This document shows positions 58,807-64,000 of a stretch of 64,000 nucleotides of DNA, piece by piece. Positions within the stretch are counted from its first letter, which is position 1, and each line of letters begins with the position of its first letter. The DNA comes from Helicobacter cetorum (GTDB taxonomy: Bacteria > Campylobacterota > Campylobacteria > Campylobacterales > Helicobacteraceae), in assembly GCF_900198405.1 (NCBI RefSeq), contig NZ_FZMR01000010.1, positions 1-64,000 of the forward strand. Reading direction: 5' to 3'. The translations under genes and the position numbers were made by a program. The notes beneath the pieces were generated by a model, which was not told the DNA's origin, made no database searches, and saw only the letters and a list, made by a program, of their open reading frames with translations.

Positions 58807-59596
58807 TAAATTCCCCTATATTTTCTCCAAACTTCACACATTGTTCTTTTAGCTCTTTAAAGGCTATGTTTTGAGCAAAGATGACTATCGTAGAACCCAT
58901 TTCAAAATTTCCTAAATTCTCCCCCTTTTTAACCTTAATAGGGGGGGTGTAAGCGTAAGTTTGTGTGAAATTAGTTTTAGCGTTGGTTTGAATATTTTTA
59001 TCAAAATTAAAACGCATTTTACCCACATTCAACGCCCCCACGGCTACAAAAAACAACCTATTACCCTTAACATCTCTTGTAACAAGCACCACTCGTTCAT
59101 TGCCGACAAATAAATTCTTGTTTTTATATAGCGAAGGCATATTGACTGGTAGTAATTTGCCAGCAAAATAACGGGCTTCTAAAATTTCTAAATCACAAGG
59201 GGCGTGGTAGTGGTGGTAATCCTTAGGCGAGAGATAAAAATTCATATAGAAAAAGGAAGGGCTTATAGGATTAATCTCGCCGACTAGTTCATTCGCATAA
59301 TAGGGCATGCCCTTAATTTGTAAGGCTTGATTGTTTTCTAAAGCTTTGCATTCAGTGATTAAGGCATCACAAGGTGCAATGAGTGTATGGGGCGTTTTAT
59401 CAAAAAAGCGTTCTTTTTTTAAAGAGCGAGTGAAAAGAGCGTTCAAGCTCTTATAATTTTCTAAAGGCTCAAACTCACTCAAATCAATTTTAAAGATTCT
59501 GACATAAAGGGCATTGATTTGTTTTTGAATAAAAGATGGAAACTCATAACAAGCAAAAGAGCCAAAAACCCTTGAAAGAGTGTTGCTTAAAGCCAC
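58796..59596 (-). CDS. psd: Phosphatidylserine decarboxylase proenzyme
   Basis: The 266-residue membrane-associated enzyme makes phosphatidylethanolamine. It has the [14 protein letters not shown] segment ([13 protein letters not shown] near 125) and the self-cleavage site [10 protein letters not shown] near 235, where the serine of GST becomes the pyruvoyl group. Length is typical of the short epsilonproteobacterial form. It shares a one-base junction with the upstream gene. Confidence 0.94.
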
Positions 59597-60105
59597 TATT
59601 TTAACCCCGCCATATTCAGTATAAATTCAATTTCGCCCTTACTCACTTTAAACTCTTTAGAAATAGAGCCTACGCTATAGCCTTCTTGATACATTTTTAA
59701 AACTTGTTTTTCATTGATTTCATCGCTTCCCACATAATGCCCCATGTCTTTAAATTTATTTTCTAAAATAATGATTTTTTCTTCTAAATAATCTCGCTCT
59801 TTATCCATAGACTTTTGGATTTCTTGCAATTGACTATAAAGATGTGATAAAGTCGTTCTTAATGAACCATCATCTTTAGTGTTTTTATCTAAAGCAATGC
59901 CTTCTAATCGCCCTTCTAATTCCTTCAAACGCTTAGAATGGACATAATTTTCTTGGTAGGATTCATCTAAGGTTTTTTCTAAGCGTCTCATTTTATGATA
60001 AAACTCTTTTTCTTTAAAATACAGATACCCTACTAAGCACACTAAAACGAGTAAAATAGCCCCTAAAACTATCATAAACAAATCGTTAGAAGATAACATC
60101 ATCAC
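59596..60105 (-). CDS. Membrane-anchored coiled-coil protein with HTH-like tail
   Basis: The 169-residue protein has one N-terminal membrane helix (about 8-28), a coiled coil (about 35-125), and a C-terminal segment [25 protein letters not shown] resembling a helix-turn-helix. It recalls the DUF6115 type of conserved epsilonproteobacterial protein. No reaction can be assigned. It sits 6 bases after the upstream gene. Confidence 0.8.
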   Translation of the reverse strand: MMMLSSNDLFMIVLGAILLVLVCLVGYLYFKEKEFYHKMRRLEKTLDESYQENYVHSKRLKELEGRLEGIALDKNTKDDGSLRTTLSHLYSQLQEIQKSMDKERDYLEEKIIILENKFKDMGHYVGSDEINEKQVLKMYQEGYSVGSISKEFKVSKGEIEFILNMAGLK

Positions 60106-60111
60106 TCCTAT

Positions 60112-60606
60112 TCATAATTTTAATCCCTTTCTTTCACTATTAACAATAAAAGCATCATAACGCCTAATATCTAAGGCATGCATGCGAGTGATTTCTAAAA
60201 AACTTTCATCTTTAGCTATACCAAAAAAGGCTAGTATTTTTGCTTCTAGCAAACAACGCCCATAGTAAGTTTCTTGCGTTATAAAGCAATTTTTTTTCAT
60301 ACAAACTAGCCCATGCCCTAAGGCTACAATAGGGTTACTTTGCTCTAATTCAAGCAAATTTTCTTTTAAAAGCAAGCTCTCTAGTCTTTCTAGCTTAGAA
60401 TACATCGCTTTGAGTAATTCTAAAGTATCATTCTCAACATTTAGGCGTGAAAAATCAAAGCTAGAATTAAATAATTCAAATTCTTCTAAAATCGCTACAG
60501 AGCGTTTGCTTTGTGGAATAAACTTTTCATAAGAGAGTGTTAAATCGCATTGAACTAGGCGGGTTTGAAACCCTAAGGCTTGAGATTTTAAAACTAAGTT
60601 ATGCAT
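60112..60606 (-). CDS. Conserved hypothetical protein beside mqnP
   Basis: The 164-residue soluble protein has no motif that I recognise. It has an opening beta-rich part, a helical middle with heptads (about 60-95), and a C-terminal stretch ending DIRRYDAFIVNSERKGLKL. The single cysteines do not form a metal site pattern. It overlaps the prenyltransferase gene by 8 bases, and a counterpart is found next to it in H. pylori. A PilZ-like or small adaptor role is possible but not supported. Confidence 0.72.
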   Translation of the reverse strand: MHNLVLKSQALGFQTRLVQCDLTLSYEKFIPQSKRSVAILEEFELFNSSFDFSRLNVENDTLELLKAMYSKLERLESLLLKENLLELEQSNPIVALGHGLVCMKKNCFITQETYYGRCLLEAKILAFFGIAKDESFLEITRMHALDIRRYDAFIVNSERKGLKL

Positions 60607-61483
60607 GTTTTAATCCCACATCAAGAACAATGAAGATAAAAAAGATAACCCCCAAATAGCCATTACTCACAAAAAAGGCTTTAGGAATGTTTTTATAATC
60701 TCTAGTTACTAAGATTTGTTCGTATAGCAAAATTAGGGCTGAAACCCCTAAGCCCAAATACGCAAAAATCCCCCCATCATAGAATTTCACAAAACCTAGC
60801 CAGCATATTAGAGCTAGAATGTGTGAGAGTCTTGAAAGGTTTAAGCACCATTTTTCGCCCAATTTGCTTGGAATGGAATGTAAGCCCCTTTTTTTGTCAA
60901 ACTCCATATCTTGTAAAGAATACAACAAATCAAATCCAGCCACCCATAGCATAACCCCTAAAGCTAAAAAAACATTCCATAAAGGAATAGCTCCTAAAAT
61001 GGCTACACTTCCAGCAATGGGGGCTAGTCCTAGTGCTAAACCCACGATAAAATGAGCCAAACTAGAAAAGCGTTTAAAATACGAATACCCCCCTAAAATC
61101 ACTAAAAAGGGTAAAGAGAGTTTAAAGGCTAAAGAATTGATACAATAACTCACCATCACAAACAAAAGAGCGTTAAAAAAACTAAAAATAACCATGCTTT
61201 TAACACTAATTCTGCCATCAACACTGGGGCGATTTTTGGTTCTTGGATTATCTTTGTCAATATCTCTATCTACTAAGCGGTTAAACCCCATAGCAAAGTT
61301 TCTTGCACTCAATAAGGCTAAAGAGCAAAGGATTAAAATCTCTATACCAAAAAAGAGCGTTTGATTTTTTTGATACGAGCTAACAACCATAGCCATAAAT
61401 AAAAACATGCTAGAAAATATCGTGTGTTCTAGAGCGACTAATTCACTTAAGGCTTTGATTTTATGCGTGATTTTTTTAATCAA
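60599..61483 (-). CDS. mqnP: UbiA-family prenyltransferase (menaquinone, MqnP-like)
   Basis: The 294-residue membrane enzyme has eight or nine helices and the two Asp-rich motifs of UbiA enzymes: NRLVDRDIDKDNPRTKNRP near 68 and SLQDMEFDKKRG near 190. Helicobacter makes menaquinone by the futalosine route, where MqnP adds the prenyl chain. The genes for the rest of that route are not in this window. Confidence 0.9.
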   Translation of the reverse strand: MIKKITHKIKALSELVALEHTIFSSMFLFMAMVVSSYQKNQTLFFGIEILILCSLALLSARNFAMGFNRLVDRDIDKDNPRTKNRPSVDGRISVKSMVIFSFFNALLFVMVSYCINSLAFKLSLPFLVILGGYSYFKRFSSLAHFIVGLALGLAPIAGSVAILGAIPLWNVFLALGVMLWVAGFDLLYSLQDMEFDKKRGLHSIPSKLGEKWCLNLSRLSHILALICWLGFVKFYDGGIFAYLGLGVSALILLYEQILVTRDYKNIPKAFFVSNGYLGVIFFIFIVLDVGLKHA

Positions 61484-61519
61484 TGATTTAATTCCTAATA
61501 AAAATGGCTTTTTAAGCCC

Positions 61520-62839
61520 TTAATTCCCTACAATTAAACTAGGCATTATAATATATTGATAGCAACAATACAAGAAAAAGCCAACGCTTAAAATATTCAT
61601 GCTTAAATAGGCTTTAAAAAAGCGGACACTAAAAAGCGTTAAGCCTAAATGCACCCCTAAGAGCCATAAAGGTGAATAAATTGAGATAGTGGGAATTTCT
61701 AAAGGCGTGCTTAAAAAATTATCTAATAGAGACCCCAAATTGACTATATGCAAGAACAAGCTTAAAGGAAAAAACACCACAAAAACAAAGCCTAAAGGAA
61801 TGCTAAATAGTTGATAAAATGAAAACATAGGGAAAAAGGCATGCACAATAATAAGCATGTTAAAAAACACCAAAACGCTTAAACTTATGGCTTGAATAAA
61901 TCGCATTAAAAAAGAATGGTTTTTAAAAAAAGTTTTCGCATGCTTTAAAAACAAAAAGATATACCACACCCCACTAACAGAAAGCAAAAATCCTATGCTA
62001 AAAAGTAATTTAGGGAGTAAAGTAATGGCTATTAAGCACGCTAAGATTAGAAGCTTGAAACTTAGTAGTCTTATGCCAAAAAAGCATGTTAAAAACCCTA
62101 ACAAGCCCATTAAAAACGCCCTAAAAAAAGATGGCAAAAAATCTAATAAAACCAAATAACCTAGCATAAAAACCCACACTAAAACCCCTACATCAAAAAA
62201 AGCGTTTCTGTAAGGAAAATAGCGATTTTGCAAGGGCTTATAAATGAGAGAAAAAAGAAAATAAAGTGTGGCACTCAAAATACCTAAATGAAACCCACTA
62301 ATAGCTAGTAAGTGGTTAATGCCTAAAGAATTAGCCCTATCTCTTAAATCTTTATTGAGACTATCGCCCAAAAATAACGCCCCATATAAATTACGCATTA
62401 AGGCGTTTTGATGCGTATGGTTTAAAAACTCACGCAAACGCATTTTAAAATCTTTTTTATGCAATAAAGAAAAAGAATAGGTGTGAAAATAACATGATTT
62501 TAAAGATTGCAAAAAATTACAAGACATTATTTTGCCAAAAAATTGTGCGTAGCGGTATTGAAGGTTTTTTAAAGGCTCTTTTGTAGTGGTGTAAAAAATA
62601 TGACCTTGAGTGGTTTTAAGCTTTAAGACAAAATAGGATTTTTGATTTTTGACTTTAGGGTATTGCAATAAAATTTGGGCATTAAAACTCATAGGCTTTG
62701 AAAAATCAAGTTTTTTGTAATGAGAATATTCTAAATAGAGATTAAAAACAAACAACAAGCCTAAAATGACAAAACATACTAAGTATTCTTTGGGGGTTTC
62801 TAGCAAATCAAACGCCCCCTTAAAAGATGTGTTTTTCAA
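61520..62839 (-). CDS. comEC: ComEC-like DNA uptake channel
   Basis: The 439-residue polytopic protein has the ComEC core motif GINHLLAISGFHLGILSATLYF near residue 168 and about ten membrane helices. It is of the short type found in Helicobacter, without a C-terminal metallo-beta-lactamase domain. It would form the inner-membrane channel for transforming DNA, consistent with natural competence and with the acquired segments in this window. It overlaps the dnaB stop by 4 bases. Confidence 0.9.
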   Translation of the reverse strand: MKNTSFKGAFDLLETPKEYLVCFVILGLLFVFNLYLEYSHYKKLDFSKPMSFNAQILLQYPKVKNQKSYFVLKLKTTQGHIFYTTTKEPLKNLQYRYAQFFGKIMSCNFLQSLKSCYFHTYSFSLLHKKDFKMRLREFLNHTHQNALMRNLYGALFLGDSLNKDLRDRANSLGINHLLAISGFHLGILSATLYFLFSLIYKPLQNRYFPYRNAFFDVGVLVWVFMLGYLVLLDFLPSFFRAFLMGLLGFLTCFFGIRLLSFKLLILACLIAITLLPKLLFSIGFLLSVSGVWYIFLFLKHAKTFFKNHSFLMRFIQAISLSVLVFFNMLIIVHAFFPMFSFYQLFSIPLGFVFVVFFPLSLFLHIVNLGSLLDNFLSTPLEIPTISIYSPLWLLGVHLGLTLFSVRFFKAYLSMNILSVGFFLYCCYQYIIMPSLIVGN

Positions 62840-64000
62840 ATGGGCATGATGTTTAGTTTGGTTTCTTGCTCTTCTAAATGAGTGGTATCTACAGAGATGT
62901 CTTCATAGCGAGTGAGCGGAGCGTTATAGCGTGTATAAACCGTGCCTGTAGCCCCATTTCTGTTTTTAGCCACAATGATTTCGGCATCTTCTATAGAGCC
63001 ATTTTGTTTGTGAAGACGCCTTTCTTCATCAACTTTTAAACGCAAAGTCTCTGCTTCTTCAATCTTGCCTTCTCTTTTGAGTTTGTCTATTTTATTGTTT
63101 TCAGCTTGAATCCTATACCAATAATCCCTATACACAAATAGGACTATATCAGCGTCTTGTTCAATCCCCCCACTATCTTTAATATCCGAAAGTATGGGTC
63201 GTTTATCATCTCTATTCTCTAAAGCACGATTAAGTTGCACTAACGCTACAATAGAAATTCCTAATTCCCTAGCGAGAGTTTTAAGCTCCCTTGAAATCTC
63301 AGCGACTTGCTCATGGCGTTCTCTATTTATTTTAGCCTTGCTCCCTGACATCAGTTGCAAGTAGTCAATAAAGGCAATTTCTAAGTCCTTATGCTGGGCT
63401 TTAAGCTTTCTCAGTTGCAAGCGGATTTGCTCTATTCTTACATAACTTTTATCATAGAAGTAGAGTTTTTTTTGAGAAAAATCATCAAAGCATTTGGCTA
63501 AAATCTCCCATTCTTTATCATCAAGTCTTCCGCTTTCTAAATCATGCATATTGATAGAAGTTAAATCCGATAACGCCCTTAAAGCTAGTTGTTCTGCATC
63601 CATTTCCAAGCTAAAAACCGCTACCCCCTTATCATCATTGAGTGCGGCTAAAACCATGTTCATCATCAAGCTGGTTTTACCCATAGCAGGTCTCCCCCCA
63701 ATAATAACTAAATTCCCCTTATTAAATCCGGTGGTATAGCTATCTAGTTGGGCAAACCCAGTCGGCACACCTGTAACTTCTAAGCTCCCTTTTTCCATGT
63801 TTTCTGTAATCATTTTCATGGTGCTACTAAGCACTTCTTTAATATCCCTAAAACCATCTATGGTGCTACCATTTAATAAAGCATAGATTTCTTGCTCCAC
63901 AGCACTTAGAATATCACTAGATTTTTCTTGGCTTTCTAAGGATTTTTCTCTAATCGTATTAGCCAAACTAAAAAGCTTGCGTTTAATGGAAGCGTTTTTA
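62836..64000 (-). CDS. dnaB: Replicative DNA helicase DnaB, 5' part beyond window
   Basis: The visible 388 codons hold the RecA-like helicase core: Walker A GGRPAMGKTSLMMN near the middle, Walker B IAFIDYLQLM, VALVQLNRALE, and IEQDADIVLFVYRD. The frame is open to base 64000 (KNASIKRKLFSLANT...), so the N-terminal domain continues outside. DnaB unwinds DNA at the replication fork. No intein is seen in the part shown. Confidence 0.96.
   Translation of the reverse strand, partial: KNASIKRKLFSLANTIREKSLESQEKSSDILSAVEQEIYALLNGSTIDGFRDIKEVLSSTMKMITENMEKGSLEVTGVPTGFAQLDSYTTGFNKGNLVIIGGRPAMGKTSLMMNMVLAALNDDKGVAVFSLEMDAEQLALRALSDLTSINMHDLESGRLDDKEWEILAKCFDDFSQKKLYFYDKSYVRIEQIRLQLRKLKAQHKDLEIAFIDYLQLMSGSKAKINRERHEQVAEISRELKTLARELGISIVALVQLNRALENRDDKRPILSDIKDSGGIEQDADIVLFVYRDYWYRIQAENNKIDKLKREGKIEEAETLRLKVDEERRLHKQNGSIEDAEIIVAKNRNGATGTVYTRYNAPLTRYEDISVDTTHLEEQETKLNIMPI

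Overview
The window looks like the chromosome of a Helicobacter close to H. pylori. It is AT-rich, and gene order follows what I recall of the H. pylori rnhB-fumC-crdAB-czcBA-azlCD-dnaJ-mnmA-nadD-nikR-exbBD-tonB-corA-pgk-gapA-ung-plsC-ctpA-nadCA-psd-mqnP-comEC-dnaB stretch. Several genes not expected in H. pylori (a CMP-sialic acid hydroxylase homologue, a second-site pgi, purS/purQ, the large island) suggest a sister species such as H. cetorum. That species call is inference.

Region 1 (about 1.2-21.1 kb) is a 19.6 kb island in the 5' end of rnhB. It is flanked by 135-bp direct copies of that gene end (1202-1336 and 20960-21094, two mismatches). All 14 island genes lie on the minus strand, overlapping or nearly touching, so they form one apparent operon read from about 20.89 kb leftwards into rnhB. 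In order of transcription: a vWA (TerY-like) protein, a WXG100-like protein, a coiled-coil protein with an LHH nuclease toxin domain, a SUKH-like immunity candidate, a small helical protein, an FtsK/EssC-type ATPase without membrane segments, a mini-vWA protein, a PP2C phosphatase, a kinase with zinc ribbon, a UPF1-like helicase, a HEPN candidate, a coiled-coil McrB-like AAA+ protein, a DUF2357/McrC-like protein, and a polynucleotide-kinase-like/CARF/PD-(D/E)XK fusion. The right-hand set resembles TerY-P linked coiled-coil nuclease tandem (CoCoNuT, type IV restriction) systems. The WXG100/LHH/FtsK part resembles a type VII secretion or polymorphic-toxin module. The combination is the main discovery candidate.

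Region 2 (21.1-25.0 kb) holds two HicA-like small genes, fumC, and a homologue of animal CMP-Neu5Ac hydroxylase (Rieske plus metallo-beta-lactamase folds). Its 5' end carries a 14-base G/C tract, and in this assembly the gene is out of frame (phase OFF).

Region 3 (25.1-32.7 kb) is a copper-resistance block: crdA, crdB, czcB, czcA, then a two-component pair like CrdRS. Region 4 (32.7-43.1 kb) has azlCD, dnaJ, a secreted coiled-coil protein, mnmA, a VacA-like autotransporter, a J-domain protein, nadD and nikR. Region 5 (43.5-47.1 kb) is exbB-exbD-tonB, then a TerC-family gene and corA.

Region 6 (47.1-64 kb) is a minus-strand housekeeping series. It contains a pgi between pgk and gapA, a gapA without a standard start codon, an ung frameshifted at a poly-A run, and a ctpA-(purC relic)-purS-purQ-SH3-plsC series that looks like a Campylobacter-type locus in decay. 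No rRNA, tRNA or CRISPR array was recognised.
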